Below, piece after piece: positions 1-6,408 of a stretch of 15,214 bases of DNA. The number at the start of each line of letters is the position of its first letter. The first letter of the stretch is position 1. The stretch is from the NCBI GenBank assembly GCA_023404955.1, contig JAEXZY010000132.1, forward strand, positions 1-15,214, given 5' to 3'. The stretch is from Actinomycetes bacterium. Its GTDB lineage: Bacteria > Actinomycetota > Actinomycetes > Mycobacteriales > Mycobacteriaceae. Position numbers and translations under genes: made by a program. The notes under the pieces are model-generated. The model worked only from the letters and a program-made list of their open reading frames with translations, was not told the origin of the DNA and did no database searches.

Positions 1-249
1 GCCGGGACCGCCGGGGATGGCGCCGGCCGCGCCACCGGGTCCGGCCACCCCGTAACCGGGTGCGGGCGGCGGAACATATCCGGGCGGCGGCGGCGCGACG
101 TAGCCCGCCGGCGGCGGGGGCGGCGGGGGTGCGGCGCAGCCCGTGCCATACGGGTCTACGCATCCGGCCGGGCCACCGGCGGATGCGAGCGGGGCGAACG
201 CGAGTGCGGCAGCGGCGGCACACGCAGCGATCACAGGTTTCTGCAGCAT
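1..249 (-). CDS. Pro/Gly-rich secreted protein, partial (C-terminus outside window)
   Basis: The visible 83 codons begin at an ATG preceded by a GAGGTG-like ribosome binding site and run open to the window edge, so the C-terminus is missing. Residues 1 to about 25 form a Sec-type signal peptide (MLQKPVIAA, then an Ala-rich core ending in LASAGG). The mature part starts with a short Cys-bounded segment (GCVDPYGTGC) and becomes a Pro/Gly/Tyr-rich low-complexity stretch with PPPPPPPAGYV and PPPPGYVPPP motifs. No catalytic domain is visible. Small Pro-rich exported proteins of this kind are common in mycobacteria, but I do not recognise this one and give no function. It lies 42 bp downstream of the hemerythrin stop on the same strand, so it could be co-transcribed with it. 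Confidence 0.7.
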   Translation of the reverse strand, partial: MLQKPVIAACAAAAALAFAPLASAGGPAGCVDPYGTGCAAPPPPPPPAGYVAPPPPGYVPPPAPGYGVAGPGGAAGAIPGGPG

Positions 250-291
250 GCCGACACCTCTACCCCGCCGGCGAGATGTCAAACACGGTGC

Positions 292-831
292 TCACGCGGT
301 GTGCTCCTCGATGTAGCGGTCGGCGTCCTTGTCCTCAGTGTCGATGCCCGTCACGGATTCGCGTTCGGCATAGAACTGCAGCCACTGCATGCCGAGTTCG
401 TGGCGCAGCTCGAGAGTGGCGCTCTTGATGAAGTCGGGCATCGCCTCGCGCTCCTCCTCGTCGAGATGCGAGCCGTTCTCCTTACGGGCGGCGTTGACCG
501 CCTCGAACCATTCGTCGCTTCCCGGCTGGTGTTCCCGGGACCGCCGCACAGCATCCCGGATCGCGTTGTGATCGGTGATCGCATCCTCGGTCTCGTCCTC
601 TGGATCGCCCTCAGGGTTGCCGGGATCCTCCCGCCCACCGTGGGTCAGCAGGGCGGGATAGAACACCGTCTCCTCAGCGTCGGCATGCGCATCCAATCGG
701 GTGCCGAGGGAGTCCCAGATCGCGGCCTGCTCCTCGGGGGAACGCGCGTCGTCCAACCGGAAGAACTGGCGGCGCAGCCAGTCGTGGTCGGCGTAGATGA
801 GATCGATGATGTCGGCCATGTGCGCAGGCAT
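292..831 (-). CDS. Hemerythrin HHE cation-binding domain protein
   Basis: This 179-residue cytoplasmic protein (no signal peptide) carries the hemerythrin four-helix pattern of di-iron ligands: His16 in DHDWLR, His49 and Glu53 in an HxxxE motif (DAHADAEE), His88 in DHNAIRD, and His122 and Glu126 in a second HxxxE motif (HLDEEE). An acidic loop (about residues 67-83) separates helices 2 and 3. Bacterial proteins of this family bind O2, NO or iron or act as redox sensors; which applies here cannot be read from sequence. I chose the ATG at 831 because GGGAG lies 10 nt upstream; the ATG at 819 (MADIID) is possible but would sit 22 nt from that site. The gene diverges from the SQR-like flavoprotein with only about 40 bp between starts, so the two probably share a control region. 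Confidence 0.88.
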   Translation of the reverse strand: MPAHMADIIDLIYADHDWLRRQFFRLDDARSPEEQAAIWDSLGTRLDAHADAEETVFYPALLTHGGREDPGNPEGDPEDETEDAITDHNAIRDAVRRSREHQPGSDEWFEAVNAARKENGSHLDEEEREAMPDFIKSATLELRHELGMQWLQFYAERESVTGIDTEDKDADRYIEEHTA

Positions 832-871
832 ACCCGGGTTTCTCCCTGCGGAACCGGGGTACCACGAAGCG

Positions 872-2062
872 GTGGAGCGAGACACCGAGCAGCGGTTCGA
901 TGTCGTCGTCGTCGGGGGCGGTAACGCGGGGATCAGTGCAGCGGCGCGGTTGCTGCGCAAGGGTTTTGAGCGTGTCGCCGTCGTCGAACCGCAGACCGTG
1001 CACACCTATCGGCCGCTGCTGTCCTACGTCGGCGGCGGGCAGGCGTCGTTGCGTTCGGCGGAGCGGACCCAGCGGTCGGTGACCCCGCGGCGGTGCACCT
1101 GGATTCGTGACGCAGCGGTGTCGGTCGATCCGGCGGACTCGACCGTCGAGTGCGCCACCGGTCGGCGGCTGCGCTACACCGATCTGGTGATCGGGGCCGG
1201 TCTGGTTCCCGACGACGACGAATTGCCCGGTCTCTCCGCGGCTCTGGAGACTCCGGCCGTCGCGAGCAACTACCTCGACCTGGCCGAGAAAACATGGCGA
1301 CGTATCGAGGCGATGCCGGCGGGCGGCCATGCGGTGTTCACCGTGCCGCGTGCCCCGGTCAGTTGTACGGGGACCACGATCAAACCGCTGTTCCTCGCGG
1401 CCGCGCACTGGCGTGACACCGGCCGCCTGCCGGGAGTGCAGATCACGTTGGTGATCGACCGGCCCCATCTGCTGGGTGTGCCCGAGATCGACGCGAGGTT
1501 GTCGAAACGGTTGGCGGACTTCGGTGTTCGCGTTCTCTATGACACGTCGGTGAGTAAGCTGAAGCCGGAGGCGCAATCGCTCACAGTGCGCGGTGGCGAG
1601 CAATTGCCCTACGACTTCCTGCACCTGGTGCCGCCGTTTCGGGGTCCGCGTTGGCTGGAGACATCGGGACTCACGGGTGGCCAACCGCACGGGCTCGTCG
1701 ACATCGATCCGTTGACCTTTCGGCACCGCGACCACCCGAACATCTGGTCCGCCGGCGACGGCGCCGCCGTCGACACCGACCCGTCCGGCGGTGCCCTGCG
1801 GCGGCAGATCGCGATTCTGGTCGACAATCTGCGCGCGGCCCGGCGAGGTGGCGAACTGACCACCTATGACGGGTACACCGTCGCCCCGATCACCACCGAC
1901 CGGCGCCGGTTGATCGCGGGCGAGTTCGATCGCGATGGCCGGCTCGCCTCGTCATTGCCGTCGGTCCTGGACTCGACCAAGCCGCGGCGCTCGGCATGGG
2001 CGTTCGATCGCTACGTGCTCCCGCAGTCCTACTGGCACGCCATCCTCAAAGGGCGGTTGTGA
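872..2062 (+). CDS. Sulfide:quinone oxidoreductase-like FAD flavoprotein (one catalytic Cys replaced)
   Basis: This 396-residue protein has the two-dinucleotide-binding-fold architecture of the SQR/NDH-2 family. An N-terminal FAD motif GGGNAG (residues 15-20) follows a hydrophobic beta strand, and a second FAD-contact motif, SAGDGA, lies near residue 295. It matches type II (mitochondrial SQOR-like) SQRs in several blocks: VPRAPVSCTG with Cys165 (equivalent to human Cys201 by my recalled alignment), DFLHLVPP, the DHPNIWSAGD region, and YDGYTVAP followed by AGEFDRDG. In that last block SQOR has Cys (human Cys379), whereas this protein has Ala338. It ends soon after LKGRL, without the hydrophobic tail of SQOR. 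Electrons would go from a sulfur or other reduced donor to quinone at the membrane, but the missing Cys makes sulfide oxidation uncertain. GTG 872 is the preferred start; in-frame ATGs at 797 and 818 would overlap the divergent hemerythrin. The 3' end overlaps the opposite gene by 17 bp. Confidence 0.82.
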   Translation: MERDTEQRFDVVVVGGGNAGISAAARLLRKGFERVAVVEPQTVHTYRPLLSYVGGGQASLRSAERTQRSVTPRRCTWIRDAAVSVDPADSTVECATGRRLRYTDLVIGAGLVPDDDELPGLSAALETPAVASNYLDLAEKTWRRIEAMPAGGHAVFTVPRAPVSCTGTTIKPLFLAAAHWRDTGRLPGVQITLVIDRPHLLGVPEIDARLSKRLADFGVRVLYDTSVSKLKPEAQSLTVRGGEQLPYDFLHLVPPFRGPRWLETSGLTGGQPHGLVDIDPLTFRHRDHPNIWSAGDGAAVDTDPSGGALRRQIAILVDNLRAARRGGELTTYDGYTVAPITTDRRRLIAGEFDRDGRLASSLPSVLDSTKPRRSAWAFDRYVLPQSYWHAILKGRL

Positions 2063-3809
2063 CCGCCCCGGGCTGACGCGTCGGCGTGATGCGGGCCTTC
2101 ACTCCGTAGACCGAGGCGCGGGCGAGCAATTCGCGGTAGAACTCGTCCGACACCACGGGCGTGCGGCTGAGCAGGAAACCCGACAGGCCCGTCGGGTCGC
2201 TGACGATGGCCCACTGGTAGTCCGGGTCGAGGTCGACGATCCAGTAGTTGCCCGGTGGGTCGGCGTTCGGGGTGCCGAAGAACGTGACCTTGAGCTTGCT
2301 GTTGGTCGAGTCGACGGGTAGCGCGGTGCCCCGGATGGTCGACTTCGGTCCGTCGGCGACGAAGTAGTTTCCGGAGTTGGCGACGCTGATCGAGCCGTCG
2401 GGGTTGAGCCCGTAGACGGCGGTGGTGTTCACCAGCCCGATCGAGAAGAACTGTTTGACGCTGCCGACCTCGTACCACGTGCCCAGGTAAGAGCTGACGT
2501 CGACGACCGGCGGGGGTGCCAGCACGACGGCGGAGGTGTCACCGAGCACGATGTACTGGTCGGGCGCGCCGTAGATGCCGGTGCCGTCGGCCGGCCCGAG
2601 GCCCTGGTACAGGTCGTTGATCCAGCCGGACGCCAGCGTGTAGACGGCTGCGGTGTCGCCGGGTGCCGAGAACCGGGTGACGAGTTGCGAGAGCAGATCG
2701 ATGACCGGGTTGCCGCCGAGCAGCGAGTCGACGTGCGACCCGCCGGCCAGCGTCACGCCGACGAACTGCCCGGCCCGGGCGGCCACGAGTTCTTTGGTGG
2801 TGACGCCGAAGAGGTTGCCGGCCTGCGGCGGCGCCGCGATCTGATAGACGGGGATGTCGCCGAGACGGGTCAGTGCCTCGGGGATGACGTTCTTGTAGGC
2901 GAACCCGTCGAACATCACGACGCCGCGCAGGTTGCCGGCGTTGCCAGGGTCGGCCTCGTAGTAACCGCCCGCAGCGGCGGCCAAGCCACCGCCGGCCGAG
3001 TGGCCGGTGAGCACGAAGTCCTCGGGCAGATCGCCGGTGTATCCGGCGGCGACCGCGCTCGCGAGGAGTTCGTTCTCGTCGCCGAGGAACAGGTCGGCCA
3101 CCGCCTGCTGGGTCTGGGTCCCGTTGAGCCAGCAGCCGCCGCACCGCAGCGACGGGAACGACGGGATGTTGGGCACCACGACGATGCTGTTGGTCTGCTG
3201 CGACAGGTCTTTCGCCAGCGCCGAATAGAAGAACTTGCGGCCCATGAAGCCGTGCTGCAGATAGAGGACGCCGGTGGCGTCGACCGAGCCGTCGGCCTGG
3301 GTGGGGAAGTACCAGTCCGCGCGGGTCTTCAGCTCCTTCTCGCCGACCGGGATGTCGAGTGTCGCGCGGCCGGTCCGCACACCGGTGACGGTGTTCGTCG
3401 CCTCGGCTCGTGCGACGACGGGGGGCTCGGTGTTCTCGGTGTCTTCTCGAGAGTCCGGAGCGTCTTTCTCGGCGGTGCGCAGCGTGAACAGCCGGTGCCG
3501 CTCACCGGCCGTGCTGTCGGTGTCGGTGTCGGCGTCGGTGTCGGTGTCGCGGAGCTTCGCGCGGCCCCGGGGCTTGGTGGAAGTCGGTGCCGCCGCGGGA
3601 TCTGCGTCCTGTCGTGCCACGGTCTTGCTGACCGTCTTCTCCGTCGAGGTGTCCCGCTCGGTTCGCGCCGGCCCCGGATCGGACGACCGGGCCGGGGCGC
3701 TGTCCCCGGTGTCGGAGTCGGCGGCGGCCACCCCGTGTCCGGCACCCAGTGCGATGCACGCGCCGGCGCCTGCTGCGAAGAACCAGTAACCCCAGTGTCT
3801 TGACGTCAC
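2046..3809 (-). CDS. Secreted alpha/beta-hydrolase fused to a C-terminal Blc-type lipocalin
   Basis: The 587-residue product has four parts. (i) A signal peptide or anchor, WGYWFFAAGAGACIALGAG, ends at VAAADS. (ii) A disordered Asp/Thr/Arg/Glu-rich linker (about 30-155) includes an Asp-Thr repeat. (iii) An alpha/beta-hydrolase domain (about 165-435) has oxyanion-loop LQHGF, nucleophile elbow GHSAGGG with Ser271, a probable acid in MFDGF and a probable catalytic His359 in GGSHVD. (iv) A lipocalin (about 438-587) has the signature GTWYE (443-447) and a C-terminal LLSRTPVVSDEFY helix, as in bacterial outer-membrane lipocalin Blc. It is probably a cell-surface or secreted esterase or lipase whose lipocalin module binds the lipid substrate or product; that role is inferred. 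GTG 3809 was chosen because it puts the signal sequence first and a -10 element TAGGTT lies 7 nt upstream, as in leaderless mRNAs; GTG 3815 is the alternative. Confidence 0.86.
   Translation of the reverse strand: MTSRHWGYWFFAAGAGACIALGAGHGVAAADSDTGDSAPARSSDPGPARTERDTSTEKTVSKTVARQDADPAAAPTSTKPRGRAKLRDTDTDADTDTDSTAGERHRLFTLRTAEKDAPDSREDTENTEPPVVARAEATNTVTGVRTGRATLDIPVGEKELKTRADWYFPTQADGSVDATGVLYLQHGFMGRKFFYSALAKDLSQQTNSIVVVPNIPSFPSLRCGGCWLNGTQTQQAVADLFLGDENELLASAVAAGYTGDLPEDFVLTGHSAGGGLAAAAGGYYEADPGNAGNLRGVVMFDGFAYKNVIPEALTRLGDIPVYQIAAPPQAGNLFGVTTKELVAARAGQFVGVTLAGGSHVDSLLGGNPVIDLLSQLVTRFSAPGDTAAVYTLASGWINDLYQGLGPADGTGIYGAPDQYIVLGDTSAVVLAPPPVVDVSSYLGTWYEVGSVKQFFSIGLVNTTAVYGLNPDGSISVANSGNYFVADGPKSTIRGTALPVDSTNSKLKVTFFGTPNADPPGNYWIVDLDPDYQWAIVSDPTGLSGFLLSRTPVVSDEFYRELLARASVYGVKARITPTRQPGAVTTAL
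3515..3550. repeat. Tandem hexanucleotide repeat (TGTCGG)6 inside the linker of the hydrolase-lipocalin gene
   Basis: Six consecutive hexamers read TGTCGG, TGTCGG, TGTCGG, CGTCGG, TGTCGG, TGTCGC. On the coding strand they give an alternating Asp-Thr run (one Thr replaced by Ala) at about residues 87-98. Because the unit is six bases, slippage would lengthen or shorten the linker without breaking the reading frame. Confidence 0.9.
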
Positions 3810-3816
3810 GGGCACG

Positions 3817-3822
3817 AACCTA
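3817..3822 (-). promoter_or_regulatory. Candidate -10 element (TAGGTT) for a leaderless hydrolase-lipocalin mRNA
   Basis: Read on the minus strand, TAGGTT fits the mycobacterial TANNNT -10 pattern. Seven bases separate it from the GTG at 3809, so transcription would be expected to start at or next to the start codon. No good -35 hexamer is visible and there is no convincing Shine-Dalgarno sequence. Inference from spacing only. Confidence 0.4.
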
Positions 3823-3890
3823 GCCCGGTGCCCGCATGCTGCGGGGAGATTTGTCGCCGACGTCAGCGGCGCGTCACGTACAAAGGCAGA

Positions 3891-4046
3891 ATGCCGGCGC
3901 AACCCGAGGTGAAGATCTGTCCGGTGTGCGGCCGTCCCTTCCACAACAGGAAGAAGTGGGCATCACGCGGGCAGTGGGACCAGATCGTCTACTGCTCACG
4001 CCGCTGCCGCGGCGCCGCGGTCAGAAAACCCGAATCCAGTCGATGA
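3891..4046 (+). CDS. DUF2256 family small zinc-ribbon-like protein
   Basis: This is a 51-residue protein. It starts at an ATG with an AAAGG-type ribosome binding site 4 nt upstream (acaaaggcagaATG). The core has paired cysteines CPVC (Cys10, Cys13) and YCSRRC (Cys35, Cys39) flanking the basic, Trp-containing segment RPFHNRKKWASRGQWDQ. This matches the DUF2256 pattern of CPxC, RKKW and YCSxxCR. The four Cys are arranged to bind one zinc. The function of the family is unknown; a role in nucleic-acid or protein contacts would be a guess. An upstream in-frame ATG at 3828 exists but the added residues do not look like family sequence. Its 3' end overlaps the GH16 gene on the other strand by 26 bp. 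No partner is obvious nearby. Confidence 0.83.
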   Translation: MPAQPEVKICPVCGRPFHNRKKWASRGQWDQIVYCSRRCRGAAVRKPESSR

Positions 4047-4920
4047 GCATCTGCGCCGGGTAGTTTCCGCCAGCCGGTTCGCGGCCGCCCGAGCCGCCGA
4101 CGGCGATGTTGAACACCGGTGCCAGCGTGTACCCGGGATCGTTGAACGGCCAGTCGTCGATCGAATTCGCGGGCACCGTGAAGAACGGCTCCATTCCGGG
4201 CTGATAGTCCTTCCAGAAGTACATGCCCGTCGGCAGCCACGTCATCCGCCAGGTGTGCCAGGCGTTGTCGACCGGATGGCGGTCCGTGGCGAACGACGTA
4301 CCGTCCAACCGGGCGTGCACCGTGGTGCCCGACGGCCAGTCGTTGTTGCCGTACCACTCGACCAGGTCGACTTCGCCGCCTCGGACCGGATTGTCGTTGA
4401 GCAGCCAGAACGCGGGCCAAGCACCGTCAGTGAGGCAGTCGAGCTTGATGCGCGCCTCCCACGTCGTGCCGACGCCGCCGCGCCAGTTCCCGATGATCTT
4501 GGCGCTCGCGTACTTCTCCTGGATCGTCGTGCCGGGCCCGCGGGTGGCCCGGATGACCAGGTTGCCGTTGCCGTCCTGGAAGACGTGCTCCTGATCGGTG
4601 ACGTAGCGGCCCATGTTGTAGGGCTTGTCCCATTCGACAGGGTTCTTGATCGTCTCGCGCTCGGGGACGATGAACCACCACGCCGGATCGGGCGGTGCGC
4701 CCGCGGGACCGTTGAACTCCTCCTGGAACAGGAACACCGGCCCGGGGTCGACCGCAGTGGCCGGTGCGGGCGGGGCTCCCGGCGGAGCGGGAACCGGCGG
4801 CACGTCTCCGGGAAGGGGCTGCGCGTGGGCGGTCCCGGCGGGCCCTGTGGTGGGCAGCGCGACGGCCGCCGCGCCGAGTCCGAACATGACCATCAGGTGG
4901 CGGCGATCCAATTCTGGCAC
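4021..4920 (-). CDS. Secreted glycoside hydrolase family 16 (beta-1,3-glucanase-like, Rv0315-type)
   Basis: The 299-residue protein starts VPELDRRHLMVMFGLG, a twin-arginine-like signal peptide with cleavage predicted near AHAQ. A Pro/Ala-rich linker follows, and a GH16 jelly-roll catalytic domain runs from about residue 60 to the end. The GH16 active-site motif is intact: EVDLVE with Glu183 (nucleophile), Asp185 and Glu188 (acid/base). Family-typical surroundings include WPAFWLL, WPSGTTVHA, WHTWRMTW and the final strand LIDWIRVF. From memory it is very similar to M. tuberculosis Rv0315, whose start (MPEMDRRR) supports GTG 4920. GH16 enzymes cleave beta-1,3(-1,4)-glucans or galactans; the substrate here is not determined. 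A -10 hexamer TATGGT ends 6 nt before the GTG, suggesting its own leaderless transcript although the Rieske gene lies 65 bp upstream on the same strand. Confidence 0.92.
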   Translation of the reverse strand: MPELDRRHLMVMFGLGAAAVALPTTGPAGTAHAQPLPGDVPPVPAPPGAPPAPATAVDPGPVFLFQEEFNGPAGAPPDPAWWFIVPERETIKNPVEWDKPYNMGRYVTDQEHVFQDGNGNLVIRATRGPGTTIQEKYASAKIIGNWRGGVGTTWEARIKLDCLTDGAWPAFWLLNDNPVRGGEVDLVEWYGNNDWPSGTTVHARLDGTSFATDRHPVDNAWHTWRMTWLPTGMYFWKDYQPGMEPFFTVPANSIDDWPFNDPGYTLAPVFNIAVGGSGGREPAGGNYPAQMLIDWIRVF

Positions 4921-4926
4921 CCAAGG

Positions 4927-4932
4927 ACCATA
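4927..4932 (-). promoter_or_regulatory. Candidate -10 element (TATGGT) for a leaderless GH16 mRNA
   Basis: On the minus strand TATGGT fits TANNNT and is followed by six bases and then the GTG start, which is the spacing expected if transcription begins at the start codon. There is no Shine-Dalgarno sequence in front of the GTG, which fits. The -35 region is not recognisable. Confidence 0.45.
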
Positions 4933-4985
4933 AATGATCCCGGCCGGGGGTGTTCGGGCTTCTCCCCGGTCTGGCGTGTCGAGGG

Positions 4986-5405
4986 CTACTCGTCGAGGTA
5001 GATGGCGCCGTCGCGAATCTGCACGGGCACGGTGGCCAGCTTCGCACGGCTGCCGAACAGCCGGATCATCGCCGAGTACGGCGGAAATCCGAAGATCCGG
5101 CCCTTGGGCCCCTCCGTCATCGCGCCACTGTCCACGTCGTAGCGGGCGCGGTGCCACGGGCATTCGAGGCAGCCCTCGTCGGTGACTCGGCCGCGGCCCA
5201 GCTTCGCGAATTGATGCCGGCAGGTGTTGCCGACCGCGAACGCGGCGCCGTCCGGTCGAACGCCGACGGCCAGCACACCGTGGCGGTCGGTGTGCACCTC
5301 ACGCACGCGTCGCTCGTCGAGGTCGGTCAGCTGGATCAGCAGTGTGCCCCTGGCACGTACGGGGTTTTCGTGGGTGACCGGCGGGAAACCGGGCTTGTTC
5401 GTCAT
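4986..5405 (-). CDS. Rieske [2Fe-2S] domain protein
   Basis: This 139-residue cytoplasmic protein is a stand-alone Rieske domain. The two cluster-binding motifs are CRHQFAKL (Cys62, His64) and CPWHRARYD (Cys82, His85), separated by 17 residues; the loop GRGRVTDEGCLECPWH is typical of Rieske ferredoxins and of the N-terminal domain of ring-hydroxylating oxygenases. The C-terminal part (GPKGRIFGFPP and VPVQIRDGAIYLDE) is the usual closing beta strands. No oxygenase catalytic domain follows, so it would work as an electron carrier or a small redox subunit. Its partner is not evident; the SDR transcribed divergently and the GH16 gene downstream are only neighbours. The ATG at 5405 has no clear ribosome binding site. 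Confidence 0.88.
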   Translation of the reverse strand: MTNKPGFPPVTHENPVRARGTLLIQLTDLDERRVREVHTDRHGVLAVGVRPDGAAFAVGNTCRHQFAKLGRGRVTDEGCLECPWHRARYDVDSGAMTEGPKGRIFGFPPYSAMIRLFGSRAKLATVPVQIRDGAIYLDE

Positions 5406-5432
5406 GGCCGAGAGCTACCCAGGACCTGACGG

Positions 5433-5462
5433 GGTGAACGTCGCGTCACCGATGCGTCACCG
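5433..5462. promoter_or_regulatory. Direct and inverted TCACC repeats in the Rieske/SDR divergent region
   Basis: GCGTCACCG occurs twice (5443-5451 and 5454-5462), offset by 11 bp, about one helical turn. The first copy also forms an inverted pair with GGTGA at 5433-5437 (GGTGA-N8-TCACC). It lies in the 94-bp gap between two divergent genes, so it could bind a regulator of either. No regulator is identified. Confidence 0.3.
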
Positions 5463-5485
5463 GTTTCGCTGAACCGCCGAGCGGC

Positions 5486-5491
5486 TACTTT
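5486..5491 (+). promoter_or_regulatory. Candidate -10 element (TACTTT) for the SDR gene
   Basis: TACTTT fits TANNNT and lies 8 nt before the GTG at 5500. The gene has no recognisable Shine-Dalgarno sequence, so a leaderless or near-leaderless transcript is plausible. The -35 region is not convincing. Confidence 0.35.
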
Positions 5492-5499
5492 CTGTAGCC

Positions 5500-6408
5500 G
5501 TGATCCTCGACGACGCCGCGCGGTTGGCCGGCCGAACCATCGCCCGGATCGTCACCCGTCCGGCCCCGTATGACCTGCAGGGACGCGTCGTGTTCATCAC
5601 CGGCGCGGCCCGGGGATTGGGCGCGGAGACGGCGCGCCGCGCACACGCCCGCGGTGCGCGGGTAGCGCTCGTGGGTCGTCGGTTGGCGCCGCTGCAGCAG
5701 CTCGCCGACGAATTGGGTTCGGACGCGGCAGCATTCGAGGCCGATGTGACGTCGGCCGAGCGGCTGCAACGTGCGGCGGACGATGCGGTGGTCACGTTCG
5801 GCGGCATCGACGTCGTCATCGCGAACGCCGGGATCGCCCCGCCGTCGCACACGGTGGCGACCATCGCACCCGACGCGTTCGAGCACACCGTCGACGTCGA
5901 CCTGTTGGGTCAGTGGCGCACCGTGCGCGCGACCTTGCCCGCCGTGCTCGAGCGTCGCGGCCATGTCCTGCTGGTCGGGTCGATCTACGCGTTCTTCAAC
6001 GGGGTGCTGGCAGCGCCGTATGCGGTGAGCAAGGCCGGCGTCGAACAGCTCGCCCGCACGCTACGGGTGGAGCTGGCTCCCCAGGGTGTGACCGCGGGGA
6101 TCGCGTACCTGGGCTTCATCGACACCGACCTGGCCGCCGATGCGTTCGCCGATGCCTCGGCCGCAGCGATACGGCAGGCCGTGCCGCGGGTGTTCACCAA
6201 GGAGATGACGGTCGCCGAGGCGGCCGATGCCATGCTCGACGCGATCGAGCGGCGCGCGCCGCGGGTGAGCGCACCGGCCTGGGTCCGTCCGTTGCTGGCC
6301 TTCCGGTCGGTGACCACCGCCGTCATGGACGATGTGCTGCTGCACAACCGCAATGTCCAAGCCGCCATCACTGCGGCCGAAAGCGCTGCGCGACAGTCTG
6401 ATTCGTGA
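5500..6408 (+). CDS. Short-chain dehydrogenase/reductase (SDR) family oxidoreductase
   Basis: The 302-residue protein is a classical SDR. The Rossmann NAD(P)-binding motif TGAARGLG spans residues 34-41, the structural NAG motif is at 109-111, and the catalytic residues are Ser161 (VGSIYAFF), Tyr174 and Lys178 (YAVSK). The basic residues after strand 2 (VGRRLAPL) favour NADPH over NADH. An N-terminal extension of about 28 residues (LAGRTIARIVTRP) precedes the first strand, and a C-terminal tail after about residue 240 (PRVSAPAWVRPLL) resembles mycobacterial SDRs that act on lipid-like or steroid-like substrates; the substrate is not inferable. The start is GTG 5500. The stop codon directly abuts the stop of the opposite lipase gene (shared TGATCA). 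Confidence 0.88.
   Translation: MILDDAARLAGRTIARIVTRPAPYDLQGRVVFITGAARGLGAETARRAHARGARVALVGRRLAPLQQLADELGSDAAAFEADVTSAERLQRAADDAVVTFGGIDVVIANAGIAPPSHTVATIAPDAFEHTVDVDLLGQWRTVRATLPAVLERRGHVLLVGSIYAFFNGVLAAPYAVSKAGVEQLARTLRVELAPQGVTAGIAYLGFIDTDLAADAFADASAAAIRQAVPRVFTKEMTVAEAADAMLDAIERRAPRVSAPAWVRPLLAFRSVTTAVMDDVLLHNRNVQAAITAAESAARQSDS

Noticed and set aside
674..1735. Long minus-strand open frame opposite the SQR-like gene
   Set aside because: The composition is typical of high-GC antisense frames (Arg/Pro/Gln-rich, no motif), while the plus strand encodes a clear FAD protein.
2685..3803. Long plus-strand open frame opposite the hydrolase-lipocalin gene
   Set aside because: It has no recognisable domain; the minus strand has a signal peptide, catalytic elbow and lipocalin signature over the same bases.
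4021..5405. Rieske and GH16 genes as a functional operon
   Set aside because: They are on the same strand 65 bp apart, but GH16 has its own -10 at the start codon and there is no biochemical link between the products.
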